From Paraburkholderia unamae (GTDB lineage Bacteria > Pseudomonadota > Gammaproteobacteria > Burkholderiales > Burkholderiaceae): a stretch of DNA of 64,000 nt. Of the stretch, positions 16,871 to 25,709 are shown in pieces. Location: NCBI RefSeq assembly GCF_003268775.1, contig NZ_QLSU01000033.1, forward strand, positions 43,891-107,890, given 5' to 3'. Made by a program: the position numbers and the translations under genes. Every line of letters starts with the position of its first letter. The first letter of the stretch is position 1. Below the pieces are notes generated by a model that was given only the letters and a program-made list of their open reading frames with translations, did no database searches and was not told where the DNA came from.

Positions 16871-17468
16871 GGGTGCCTCCGTTATCAACTCCAGCTTTCC
16901 CCCGGCTGAAAACGGCAAACACCGACATCGAATCTTGTATTCGGTCTCTATCTTGATAGCAGAAAAATGACGACACCCCAAGCACTTGCCGCTCGTCTCG
17001 CTTTGCGCGCAGACGTCTGAACGGGTAGTGGACAAATCAACACTTCCATCAGAAGATTTCGACCTTAACGAGACGTGCCCCTGGCACGATGGCCCGGTTC
17101 GTCCTTCCGACGCACGCGCCGACCCGATCGTCAGGAAAATGAATGAAACAGCAACCCGGAATTCGACACGATTCTTCCCAGACTGCCAATGAGGCGATCC
17201 AGGCCGAGAGGCCGTTTTGGGTCGGCCGGTTTGCGTCAGGTGGCCAGGTCAGGCGCCCGAGTCAAGTGTCCAATAATGGCCGGTTTGCTCATGTTTTCGA
17301 TCATTGGCGCCCTGCGAGGCCGGCGCAGTTCGCTATCGCAACTTGCCGAGCCACAGCGCCGTGAGTGTCGAGCGACGCCGAACGTTGAATTCGGTGTCGA
17401 TCGATTTGATATGGACATGCGACTCGTATGCTGTTGGCTTACCAGGTCCGGGTTCACCTGGCAAGCGT
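16871..17468. other. Intergenic region between the LuxR gene and the AAA+ gene
   Basis: About 600 bases. CTATC-TT-GATAG at 16948-16959 is a perfect inverted repeat about 80 bases upstream of the LuxR start and could be an autoregulatory site. The rest has no gene I can support, and no clear terminator for the AAA+ gene, which ends at 17469. Confidence 0.35.
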
Positions 17469-20231
17469 TCATTTGCCCGATTTTCCCTCCAGCCCTCCGG
17501 GCGCGTTGGCCGCATTCTCCCCGCCTTCAGGCTGTTTCGGTGGAGCGACGTCACCGCCACGCACTTCACCTGCCCCTTTCGCCTTTTTGAGTTCGGCTTC
17601 CATCCTGTTGTAGATCCTGTCGATCGCATCGCCCCCTTGCGCTTCGGCGGGCCAATGCAGCAATTGCCCCCACAACGTGTTACGGTCCGCGGCCTTGCCC
17701 CACGCTTCGGACGTGGGAAAATTGGCTATCTGCTCGTCCCACTCCGTCAACATGCCCCACTGTAAGCACTCGAGCTCCGCAAAGCGGCCGACACCTCGAA
17801 TGCCCCTGAATTCATCTTCGGGCAGGAAATCGGGCTTCCAGGGAGCCTTCGCAAGGCCGTAAATATAGCCAATGGGACGCTCCTTCAAATCGCCAGGATC
17901 GTTCGCGCGAAACATGCCTGCCGCCGTAGCCGCGGTCATGCCGATCGAACTGGTACGGGCAACCACCTCCATCAGGCACTCCGGCGTGAATTTCGCCTTG
18001 TCCCACTGGTGCGAATCGGCAAACATGCCAGCGATGCGCGCGAAGTATCCAGCGCGCGAAAGCGGGTCAGGCGGATAGACGCCAACGACTTCATCGAAGC
18101 GCCCCTTGCGGATAGCGGGCAGGTCGAGCGTACCAACCAGATTGGTGATGAGCGCGTACACGAATCTGCGCTCCACCGCGCTCTCCTGCAAGCCTTTGAG
18201 CTTGGGAAGCATGCCCGGCGTCACGAACGTATAGAAGTTGGTCTCCTTCTCGCCGGATTCATCGCGACGCTTGAGAATCGGATCGAATTCGTCGAATAGA
18301 ATGACCACCCGCGAGAGCATCGCCAAGGCGTCGAATACGGCGCGGGCACGCCCTTCGACGTTGGCCTCGCCGCTCTTTGCCAGATCGCTCGGCGTCACCT
18401 CCACCAGCGGCAAATCGCAGGTGCGCGCAAGCGCTTCGATCAACATCGTTTTTCCTGTTCCACCAGGACCGTGCAGCACCAGCGAACTCCTCACGTCACT
18501 ACCGGCTCGCGTCACATGCGCACGCATCTTTTGCATCGTCATTGCCAGCGACTCACGGCCAATATCATGCTCATCGCGCTCCAGCTCGCACACCCCTTGC
18601 TGGGCGAATCCATAGTCCGGGTAAAAGAGCTGGCCAAGTTTCAGGCCTTTCGAGGTCGGATGGCGTACGGTGAAATGATCGAGAATCATGTCGTTGATGC
18701 CTTCGTCCAGCATTCGATTCAACGATGCGAGACTTTCCACCGCGTCGACCGTGGCGTTCACGTCTTCTTTCGCGCGCCGGTGATCGAACTCCTTGTACCA
18801 GCCTCTGATCGACTCTTCCTCGCCGTAGGCGCACTGGCGTTTGAAATAGTGAAACATATGGCTCACGCGCTGCCGGTCGATAGGCACATGGGCAACACGA
18901 ATGAGTTCCGCCACTGCGCCCAACTGTTCCTCAGTATGGACGGTGTACATGCACTCTTTGTGCTCGTGGAAGGGGATGAGGCCGGTGAGCGTGCCGTCCG
19001 CCGACAAATCGGAGCAGATCAGGCCCGCTGCGAGCTTCAGGCGTTCGAGCTCACTCGACTCCGGTTTCTTGCCGAGCGTGAGCGCATAGGCAGGCGCCGC
19101 GTATGCGACTTCACCCGGCTCCCACGTTCGTGTGTCGGTATGATTGGCTGCGGCAAGCTGCGTGTCGATCACCGACGACAAATACCGTTTGCTCGCGCCC
19201 ATGCTGTGGCGCACCCCCTCTGCCGCGTCGCGAAACAGCTTCGCGACTTCCTTCATCCAGTCCGGGCCGACGAATTTTTTGTGCGCATCCTGGGTCAATG
19301 CCCGTCCACGTCCGATCGCATTGAGCGCGAACGCATGCCCGGTCTGCGACGGCCAGTCTCCCTCGTTGGGCGCGTGGGTGGGGAGTTCCTCGGCAACGAT
19401 CTTCAGATTCTCCGCCAACGCTTCGAGGCTGCTCTTGACGATGCCGTGGAACTCTTGAGTCAGTGTGTCCAGATTGAAACGGCGACCGATCAAGGGCGTG
19501 ATGTTAAACACCACGTTGTGCTCGGCTAACGACAGTTCCGTTTCCAGTTCCCGCAGAAGCCTTGCCTTGTCGAGTTCCCGCCACGCTTCCGGGATTCCCG
19601 GATAAGCCAGTGTGCCGAGATAAGCGTTGGTACGGTCCAGATACTCCAGCAGATCGGCCGTCTGTTCGAGCACCTTCGCGAGATCGCAGAGCGCACGCAC
19701 GCATTGACAGGTCGAATACGCCGTCACCCAGCCGTCATCGCCACCACGCGCCCCGCCGATGCACCAGTCCGGTTCGGCCGCCGTGAAAATCTCGCGTACG
19801 ACCCAATACCACGAGCGCATGGTCGCCCCTGAGGTCGCCAGGTGGCCAGTCGCAATGCACATACGCATGCCTTCCGCCGCGGCCAGCACGGGCGCGTACT
19901 CCTCCTTCAACTCTTCGATCGAGACGTCCTTGACACGGTCCTCGATGTTAGCAACGCTGACTTCGACTTCCTTTCGATTCCGTGCATACTGCAAACGCAC
20001 GCGCGCACATTTCCAAACCTCATAGCGCTGCTTTGCGGGGGGCTCCAGAACCGACAGCGCCTTTCGCCCCTTGTTGCGCATCTCCGCGCTCGCTTTCCTG
20101 ATCTTGTCGAGTGCCCGCAAGTCGTCCATATGCGCTTCGAGATCGTGCGGCGGCTCGACACGCGACTCGCGGCGCTGCGCGTCGCTCATTGCGCCAATGG
20201 CGCTCGACCACGGCACTACCGGCTTTGGCAT
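17469..20231 (-). CDS. Large AAA+ ATPase of unknown function
   Basis: A 920-residue protein with an excellent ribosome-binding site (GGAGGAG) before the ATG at 20231. Residues 1-570 match no family I know; they are largely helical and rich in Glu, Lys, Leu and Trp. A classical AAA module follows: Walker A GPGGTGKT at 588-595, Walker B VVILFDEFD at 642-650, sensor ITN at 695-697 and a second-region-of-homology segment RKGRFDE at 708-714. A helical lid (about 745-800) and a charged, Gly-rich tail complete it. The FtsH/Cdc48-like core without protease residues suggests a remodelling ATPase. An overlapping upstream gene is probably its partner. Confidence 0.8.
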   Translation of the reverse strand: MPKPVVPWSSAIGAMSDAQRRESRVEPPHDLEAHMDDLRALDKIRKASAEMRNKGRKALSVLEPPAKQRYEVWKCARVRLQYARNRKEVEVSVANIEDRVKDVSIEELKEEYAPVLAAAEGMRMCIATGHLATSGATMRSWYWVVREIFTAAEPDWCIGGARGGDDGWVTAYSTCQCVRALCDLAKVLEQTADLLEYLDRTNAYLGTLAYPGIPEAWRELDKARLLRELETELSLAEHNVVFNITPLIGRRFNLDTLTQEFHGIVKSSLEALAENLKIVAEELPTHAPNEGDWPSQTGHAFALNAIGRGRALTQDAHKKFVGPDWMKEVAKLFRDAAEGVRHSMGASKRYLSSVIDTQLAAANHTDTRTWEPGEVAYAAPAYALTLGKKPESSELERLKLAAGLICSDLSADGTLTGLIPFHEHKECMYTVHTEEQLGAVAELIRVAHVPIDRQRVSHMFHYFKRQCAYGEEESIRGWYKEFDHRRAKEDVNATVDAVESLASLNRMLDEGINDMILDHFTVRHPTSKGLKLGQLFYPDYGFAQQGVCELERDEHDIGRESLAMTMQKMRAHVTRAGSDVRSSLVLHGPGGTGKTMLIEALARTCDLPLVEVTPSDLAKSGEANVEGRARAVFDALAMLSRVVILFDEFDPILKRRDESGEKETNFYTFVTPGMLPKLKGLQESAVERRFVYALITNLVGTLDLPAIRKGRFDEVVGVYPPDPLSRAGYFARIAGMFADSHQWDKAKFTPECLMEVVARTSSIGMTAATAAGMFRANDPGDLKERPIGYIYGLAKAPWKPDFLPEDEFRGIRGVGRFAELECLQWGMLTEWDEQIANFPTSEAWGKAADRNTLWGQLLHWPAEAQGGDAIDRIYNRMEAELKKAKGAGEVRGGDVAPPKQPEGGENAANAPGGLEGKSGK

Positions 20232-20649
20232 AACGCTCTCCTCCGGCGCGCGAAGCGCCTTCGCAATGAGTCTGCAACACCTCGTGAACGAAGCCGTCGC
20301 TTGCCTTCTCAACGAAAGTGCGCGAGAGCGCGAACGACACTTCGCATTCCTGCTTATTCGCCCCGATATGAATGCCGTTGCGCAGCGTCGCATACGCGAA
20401 GTATTTAAGCACGCGTTCGCGCAACCCGCCGGGTTCGGCGGTCTGACCTGAACGCCGTAAAAACGTTCTCGCGACGAGACCGCCTGTTGAGTGAGCGGAT
20501 AGACAGCGGCGGAAATCGTTCTTGCGCGCGTCATTGAAGCCGCAAAACGGATCGGCGGTGGTTTCACCGATATCCACCTGATCCGTTGCGAACCCACGCA
20601 TAGGGATGATGGGGTCGTACGAATCCGGGCTCACGTTGGACATGGGCAT
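20020..20649 (-). CDS. Uncharacterised partner protein upstream of the AAA+ ATPase
   Basis: A 209-residue frame; the ATG at 20649 has GGGAGAA upstream. Residues 1-140 look genuinely coded (FCGFNDARKNDFRRCL, LKYFAYATLRNGIHIGAN, CEVSFALSRTFVEKASDGF). From about residue 140 the frame runs inside the AAA+ gene and reads as an Arg/Ala-rich shadow, overlapping by 212 bases. The third frame has a TAG at 20216-20218, right after the AAA+ start, which would give a neat coupled end. A one-base change near 20250-20290 may have extended the protein. No family was recognised. Confidence 0.5.
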   Translation of the reverse strand: MPMSNVSPDSYDPIIPMRGFATDQVDIGETTADPFCGFNDARKNDFRRCLSAHSTGGLVARTFLRRSGQTAEPGGLRERVLKYFAYATLRNGIHIGANKQECEVSFALSRTFVEKASDGFVHEVLQTHCEGASRAGGERYAKAGSAVVERHWRNERRAAPRVACRAAARSRSAYGRLAGTRQDQESERGDAQQGAKGAVGSGAPRKAAL

Positions 20650-20996
20650 GCGCTTCTCCCGCGCGGAGCCGCGCGACATCGCTCACGTGAAGAGCGTGTC
20701 GATGGGAAATGCGGCTTTCACTCGATGGCGAGCGGCGCGCGGACTGCCTTGATGCCCGAAATTCGCGAATCGGGGCAATGAAACGACCCGACGCGACGCG
20801 TCTGATCCTAGTATCGAACGGGAAGCAGACCTGAAATGTGCGGTAGCGCACATTACTCTCGCGCGTTTTCCGGCCCTAAGCGCAATTTCAGGCGCTGCCT
20901 GCGGGCCTGCGGGCCAGGACATCCCGTCCGCCAGAATTGCACGTGGTTTCCGCAACGCCGGATCAAAGGCCAACGGTCAGCGCCAACCATCGGCCA
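20650..20996. other. Intergenic region between argC and the AAA+ locus
   Basis: About 350 bases upstream of the AAA+ partner gene and downstream of argC, which are both on the minus strand. It must hold the promoter of the AAA+ locus. Open frames are short and unconvincing, and no repeat stands out. Confidence 0.35.
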
Positions 20997-21926
20997 CTAT
21001 TGCCGCGTGAGCATCAGGTTCAGGTTCTGAACCGCAGCGCCGGATGCCCCTTTGCCAAGATTATCGAAAACCGCGGACAGCAGAACGTGCCCGTGTTCCT
21101 CGTCGGGAAATACGCTTAAGCGCATGTCGTTCGTACCGTTCAGCACCTGCGGATCGAGGTGCTTCAAACCGCCCGATTCGTGCAGCGGCAAAACACGTAC
21201 GTGGGCCGCATCGGCATAGTGGCGTGCAAGGCATGCGTGTAACGTGGCGCCATTCACGCCGGGGGCCAGCAACCGCAACGCCAGGGGGACCGTCAGCACG
21301 ATGCCCTGGCGGAACGCACCATACGCGGGAACGAAGATGGGACGCTGCGCGAGCCCGGCGTGCCGCTGGATCTCCGGGGTGTGCTTGTGCGCGAGTTCCA
21401 GACCATAGACCTGGTATGAGGGCGCGTTGGCAGCGTCCGGTCCCTCGTGTTCCTCCACGCCGGCACGCCCGCGTCCGGAGTAGCCGGATACCGCATGAAT
21501 GCTGATCGTGCAGGTGTCCGGGATCAACCCGGCCTGCGCCAACGGGCGCAGCAGACCGACTGCGCCGGTCGGATAACAACCCGGATTCGTGACCCGACGG
21601 GCGTTCGCAATCTGCTCGGCCTGCCCCGGCGTCATCTCCGGGAAACCGTAAGTCCAGTCCGGTTGCGTGCGGTGGGCGGAGCTTGCGTCGATAACCCGGA
21701 CAGCAGGATTGACGATGGCGCCCACGGCCTCGCGCGCGGCGGCATCCGGCAAACAGAGAATGGCGATGTCGCAGGCGTTGATGGCTTCTGCGCGACGCCG
21801 CGGGTCTTTACGCTCCGCAGCGGCCAGGGTGAACACGCTGATGTCGGTCCGGTTGCGCAGCCGGTCGTGGATTTGCAGGCCGGTGGTGCCCTGGTCGCCG
21901 TCGATGAAAACTACGGGAGAGCTCAT
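20997..21926 (-). CDS. argC: N-acetyl-gamma-glutamyl-phosphate reductase (short, type 2 form)
   Basis: A 309-residue enzyme that reduces N-acetylglutamyl phosphate to the semialdehyde in arginine synthesis. The cofactor start VFIDGDQGTTG and the active-site NPGCYPTG (Cys117) are present, with HAVSGYSGRG and a late FDNLGKGASGAAVQN motif. The length (about 310) fits the type 2 family rather than the 345-residue E. coli type. No other arg gene lies nearby, so it may be a second copy. A LysR gene is divergent from it at 22068. Confidence 0.92.
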   Translation of the reverse strand: MSSPVVFIDGDQGTTGLQIHDRLRNRTDISVFTLAAAERKDPRRRAEAINACDIAILCLPDAAAREAVGAIVNPAVRVIDASSAHRTQPDWTYGFPEMTPGQAEQIANARRVTNPGCYPTGAVGLLRPLAQAGLIPDTCTISIHAVSGYSGRGRAGVEEHEGPDAANAPSYQVYGLELAHKHTPEIQRHAGLAQRPIFVPAYGAFRQGIVLTVPLALRLLAPGVNGATLHACLARHYADAAHVRVLPLHESGGLKHLDPQVLNGTNDMRLSVFPDEEHGHVLLSAVFDNLGKGASGAAVQNLNLMLTRQ

Positions 21927-22067
21927 ACGTGGATGACTCCGCTGACTGTGAGTGGTAAGGGGGAAAACGAGGGGGAAAACGAGCCCCTATGTTGCGCGGA
22001 CGGTTAGAATAGATAAAGTTGAATTTCATAACGTTAATATTCAGGTTTTCTGAATCTGGACGCCCTC

Positions 22068-22952
22068 ATGCGAGAGATCAGCCTGGACCGCTTGCGCACG
22101 CTGGTCGAAGTTTCCGACCGGGGTTCGTTCATCGATGCGGCGCGCGCATTGCACCTCGCGCCGCCAACGGTCAGCCTCCACATCGCCGAACTCGAAGACC
22201 GCCTTGGCGCTCCGCTCGTGTCACGCAAGCGCGGACATGTGGGGCCGACGGCGATAGGCGAGGTGCTGGTGGAGCGTGCGCGCCGACTGCTGGCCGACGC
22301 GGAGCAGGCCCTGGACGATATTCAACGCCAGGTGGAAGGACTCGAAGGGCGCGCCCGTCTGGGCGCGTCCACGGGCGTGATCGCGCACTTGCTGCCGCAA
22401 GCGCTGGAGGTCCTGCGCGAGCATCATCCCGCCATCGACATTCAGATCGCAGTGCTAACTTCGCAGGAAACCCTGTCCCGGCTGGTGGACGGGACGCTGG
22501 ATGTCGGGCTGGTCGCACTGCCTCAGCCCCCGGTGGCCGGGCTCGTGATCAAGCCCTGGCGCCGCGACCCCGTGATGGCCTTCGTGCCGGCGCATTGGCG
22601 GTGTCCGGCCCGCGTCACGCCTGAATGGCTCGCCGCCCAGCCGCTCATCCTCAATGACGCGACCACGCGTCTCTCGCGCCTCACTACGGAGTGGTTCGCG
22701 ACCGCGGGGCACCATCCCGCGCCGCGCATTCAGCTCAACTACAACGATGCGATCAAGAGCCTGGTAGCGGCAGGTTACGGTGCAACGCTCCTGCCCCACG
22801 AGGCCACGACGCCCTTACCCGACGGGCGCATTGTCATGCGCCCGCTGCGCCCGGCGTTGTGGCGACGGCTCGGTATTGCCCATCGTGCAGGGTACGTCGA
22901 GCGTTCCACGCAACATGTGCTGGACGTGCTGTGGGATTTGCGATTGGCGTAG
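22068..22952 (+). CDS. LysR family transcriptional regulator
   Basis: A 294-residue LysR regulator: MREISLDRLRTLVEVSDRGS in the first helix region, PPTVSLHIAELEDRLGAPLV in the recognition segment, then an effector domain (DVGLVALPQPP, YNDAIKSLVAAGYGATLLP). It is divergent from argC with a 141-base AT-richer gap, and so a likely regulator of argC, although this pairing is inference. Confidence 0.92.
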   Translation: MREISLDRLRTLVEVSDRGSFIDAARALHLAPPTVSLHIAELEDRLGAPLVSRKRGHVGPTAIGEVLVERARRLLADAEQALDDIQRQVEGLEGRARLGASTGVIAHLLPQALEVLREHHPAIDIQIAVLTSQETLSRLVDGTLDVGLVALPQPPVAGLVIKPWRRDPVMAFVPAHWRCPARVTPEWLAAQPLILNDATTRLSRLTTEWFATAGHHPAPRIQLNYNDAIKSLVAAGYGATLLPHEATTPLPDGRIVMRPLRPALWRRLGIAHRAGYVERSTQHVLDVLWDLRLA

Positions 22953-23001
22953 GCGTTGCCATTTTCTGTGCAGGGTCCGCCCATGACGCCCCCGACGCGC
23001 A

Positions 23002-24008
23002 TCACAAGCGACCGATCCTGAGCCATTCGAGAGCGGGATGCGCGCCGGGTACCGCTTGAGGAACGACTTCATGCGCCAGTCTCAAGCCTCGGGCAGAGTT
23101 GGCGAACCAGACGACCGCATCCTGCGTCGTACGGTTGGCGAGAACGAAAGCCCGGAACCCCGGATTGTTTCCCCAATGAAAGAAGCCATCCTGGAAGGGT
23201 TCGAGACCCCAACCCAATCCCCAGGCAACGTTGGGATCGGGCGGGTTCCGGCCGTGGAGGTCTTCCGCGTCGTCGCCCTGCGCGTATGGATGCGCGGCAA
23301 AAACCACTGAGCGTAGCTTGCGGCCGACAATCCTCCGCGCGCCAGTACGTGTCGAACGAAACCGATGTAGTCGGACGCCGTGGTCAGCAGGGACCACGAG
23401 GCATGGGCCGTTTGCACGCGACGCTTGGGCACTGGCTCGCCCTCCCATTCGTGCCCCTGCGCGTGATTGCCCGCGAAGCGTTCCTGCCACGCTAGGCTCG
23501 AGTGACGCATGTCCAACGGCTCGAACACGCGCTCTCGCGCCAAGCTTTCCAGCGAACGGGCGCTGACGGTCTCCATCGCACGCTGAAGCCACGCAAACGC
23601 GCTGCTGCCGTAGCTGAACCGTTCGCCAGGCGCGAAGTACGTGCGAAGTGGCGCCTCGTCGCGCACGATATTCGGCAGGCCGCTCGTATGGGTCAGCACA
23701 TGCGAAGCCGTTATCCTGCGTGAATCCGGATCGCCGGGCACATACTCGCCGCAGATGTCGAACAGCGGTTGTTGCGGGTCCAGCCGCTTTTCTTCGAAAA
23801 GTTGCAGGGCGATGAAGGCAACAAGGGGTTTTGTGAGCGAGGCCGCCTCAAAGACGGTCGCGGCGTCCACCGCAGTATGGTCGTGGGCCCCGCGAATGCC
23901 GCAGTGATATTGCGCGCCCGGCAATCCTGCGCGAAGAACCGCGAGCGACACACCGGGAATTTTTCCGCTCGCAGTGGTTTGCGCAAGGAATCGTTCGAGA
24001 TCGGTCAT
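23002..24008 (-). pseudogene. Beta-lactamase/serine hydrolase family gene with a frameshift
   Basis: From the ATG at 24008 (GGGGGTGA upstream) a class C beta-lactamase-like domain is read: FEAASLTKP holds the S-x-x-K nucleophile, and FSYGSSAF the Y-x-S/N motif. After about 23300 the matching sequence moves to another frame: WGLGWGLEPFQDGFFHWGNN, then PGFRAFVLANR and the end at 23002. A run of five A/T at 23299-23303 sits where one base appears to be missing. In the first frame the protein continues with unrelated sequence to a stop at 23082. Either a real mutation or a homopolymer sequencing error. Confidence 0.75.
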
Positions 24009-24178
24009 GGGTTCACCCCCGGCAGCATTTTGGCGGATTGTACCGACCGTGGCATGGGCGAGACAAACATCCGGCGCGCGAGGCCGTCGATTGTCACCGG
24101 TCTGCAATGTGGGCTGGCTACGCTAGCGGCTTCTCCCCGCGCGCCCGCCTTTCGCACGCGCCCACAACAAAAGCGCCC

Positions 24179-24868
24179 ATGCAAGTCACCTGCGTCGCCG
24201 TTCTCGTCAATGTCGTGTTGATGGCGATGCAATTCGTCACTGGCTGGATTTCCGGCTCGGATGCCTTGCTGGCCGATGGCGCGCATACCCTGGTCGATGC
24301 GCTCGGCGACGGGGTCGTTGCGGGCGCAATCTATTTCGACCAGGCCATGCGAGCCGGGCGTCCGCACAAGCTGACGCCGGTCGCCATCGTGCTTGCCAAT
24401 CTGCTCATCGCGGCAACCGGCGCCGAACTCCTGAGCGCGGGCATGCTCCCGAATGCAGTCCAGGGCGCCGGCGCGCGCCCTGCCGCCGCTTTGGCCGCAT
24501 TTGCCGTTTCCGTCGCGAGTGTCGCCGCCAAGGCGGGGCTGTTCCTTTATTTACGAGCGGCGGCGGCGCGTGTGAAACCTCACGACGGCGACAGTCTTGC
24601 GAGCGCGCTCAATGCCGGCGCCTGGCATGCGTGCGCGGACTCGGTTTCTTCCGTTGTCGCCGCGATTGGCGCAACCGGCGTGCTGCTGGGGCTGCCGGCC
24701 CTCGACCGAAGCGCAACGGCGCTCATCGGCGCGCTGATACTCATGGCGGGCCTGCAACGCAATGCCTCGGCACTGCGTTCGCTGTTCAGGCGTCTCGCCC
24801 GCATGGGCAGGACGAGGCGCGCCCATGCGCACGCTGGCCAGCCTGAGCCTACGTCGTCGCAAGCCTGA
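24179..24868 (+). CDS. Cation diffusion facilitator family transporter (short form)
   Basis: A 229-residue membrane protein with about six helices. SGSDALLADGAHTLVDALGD carries the H-x-x-x-D metal-site motif in helix 2 and AWHACADSVSSVVAAIG the second site in helix 5. This is the CDF pattern, secondary antiporters for Zn2+, Co2+ or Fe2+. The cytoplasmic C-terminal domain (about 80 residues) is absent, replaced by a short basic/His tail, which occurs in some members. There is no good ribosome-binding site before the ATG at 24179, so the start is tentative. Confidence 0.75.
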   Translation: MQVTCVAVLVNVVLMAMQFVTGWISGSDALLADGAHTLVDALGDGVVAGAIYFDQAMRAGRPHKLTPVAIVLANLLIAATGAELLSAGMLPNAVQGAGARPAAALAAFAVSVASVAAKAGLFLYLRAAAARVKPHDGDSLASALNAGAWHACADSVSSVVAAIGATGVLLGLPALDRSATALIGALILMAGLQRNASALRSLFRRLARMGRTRRAHAHAGQPEPTSSQA

Positions 24869-24955
24869 ACGTCGGGTCCGGCGAACGCTGGGCGATCGAC
24901 GTCAACACCGCTACCCGGGATGCCCGTTGCGGTCATCTGGCATGGCCCGATCGAT

Positions 24956-25140
24956 TCAACTGCCTTCACGCTCGATGTGCGCACTCACCCTGTACTCCTC
25001 GGGCGTGCAGTTTCGCTCACGGCGAAAAGCCCGCTGAAGCGCATCGACGGAGCGGAACCCACTTTGCACAGCGATCGTTTCCTGCGGCCGTCCGGTTTGC
25101 TGGGGCAACGCTGCGGCACGCTCCACGCGCCCCCCGGCGA
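24956..25140 (-). pseudogene. AraC-type DNA-binding C-terminal fragment
   Basis: One minus-strand frame reads RVERAAALPQQTGRPQE, then TIAVQSGFRSVDALQRAFRR and ERNCTPEEYR before a stop at 24956. This is the second helix-turn-helix of a GlxA/AraC-type regulator (compare I-A-x-x-x-G-F-x-S, then R-A-F-R-R, then P-x-x-Y-R). The rest of such a protein is not present upstream. It is a decayed fragment. The remainder of 24869-25238 holds nothing else I recognise. Confidence 0.65.
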
Positions 25141-25238
25141 CATCGCATATCGGTATCTCTTGCGCGCCGACACCTCATCGGCCAACGCTATCGTCCCTGT
25201 TGCGAGTCTGAAGAGGTCCATAGCGCCTCCAGGGCTTC

Positions 25239-25550
25239 TCATCCGGGAGAAGACTGCGGGCACTCCGTGTTGAACCAATAGTCGACCAGGCGCTGCGCCG
25301 CCTGTAGATCGTCCGGATAGTATGGGTCGTCGTTCCAGGGTGATGGGTCGTAGCCCGCTTTGCGCAGCGCCGCAAGCTCGCTTTGGTGTTGCGCCATCGT
25401 CACAGGCGCGTTGCTTCTCAGCGCGGCCAGGTCACGACACTCCGTCGGACTCAGATAGGGGCCGCCTTGTGGCATGCCTGGGGCGGCGCAGCCCGCCAGC
25501 AGGAGCGCCAACGCAGCAAGCGTCGAGCGGTTCGTCGGGCGTTTTTCCAT
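25239..25550 (-). CDS. Small DUF4148-like lipoprotein
   Basis: A 103-residue protein with lipobox LLLAGC. The C-terminal half, ELAALRKAGYDPS, then DPYYPDDLQAAQRLVDYW, matches the DUF4148 pattern common in Burkholderia-type periplasmic proteins. The ATG at 25550 has GGAG seven bases upstream. Function unknown; an envelope location follows from the lipobox. Confidence 0.75.
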   Translation of the reverse strand: MEKRPTNRSTLAALALLLAGCAAPGMPQGGPYLSPTECRDLAALRSNAPVTMAQHQSELAALRKAGYDPSPWNDDPYYPDDLQAAQRLVDYWFNTECPQSSPG

Positions 25551-25709
25551 CGTGCATCTCCAGGCGTCGGACAGGCGCAACGCAAGCGGTGCGATACCCG
25601 TGGTCGCGCGATCTCCAGCATGCACGCATTCGCGCCTGCGCGCGCAGACGGTGAGCCGTCTCGCCTCATCGAATGGTCACTGGCGTCGTCCTCGTGAAAA
25701 TCCGCGACG

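Noticed and set aside
17333..17629. Minus-strand open frame at the end of the AAA+ gene
   Set aside because: Overlaps the true AAA+ C-terminus in another frame; the part beyond it shows nothing I can identify.
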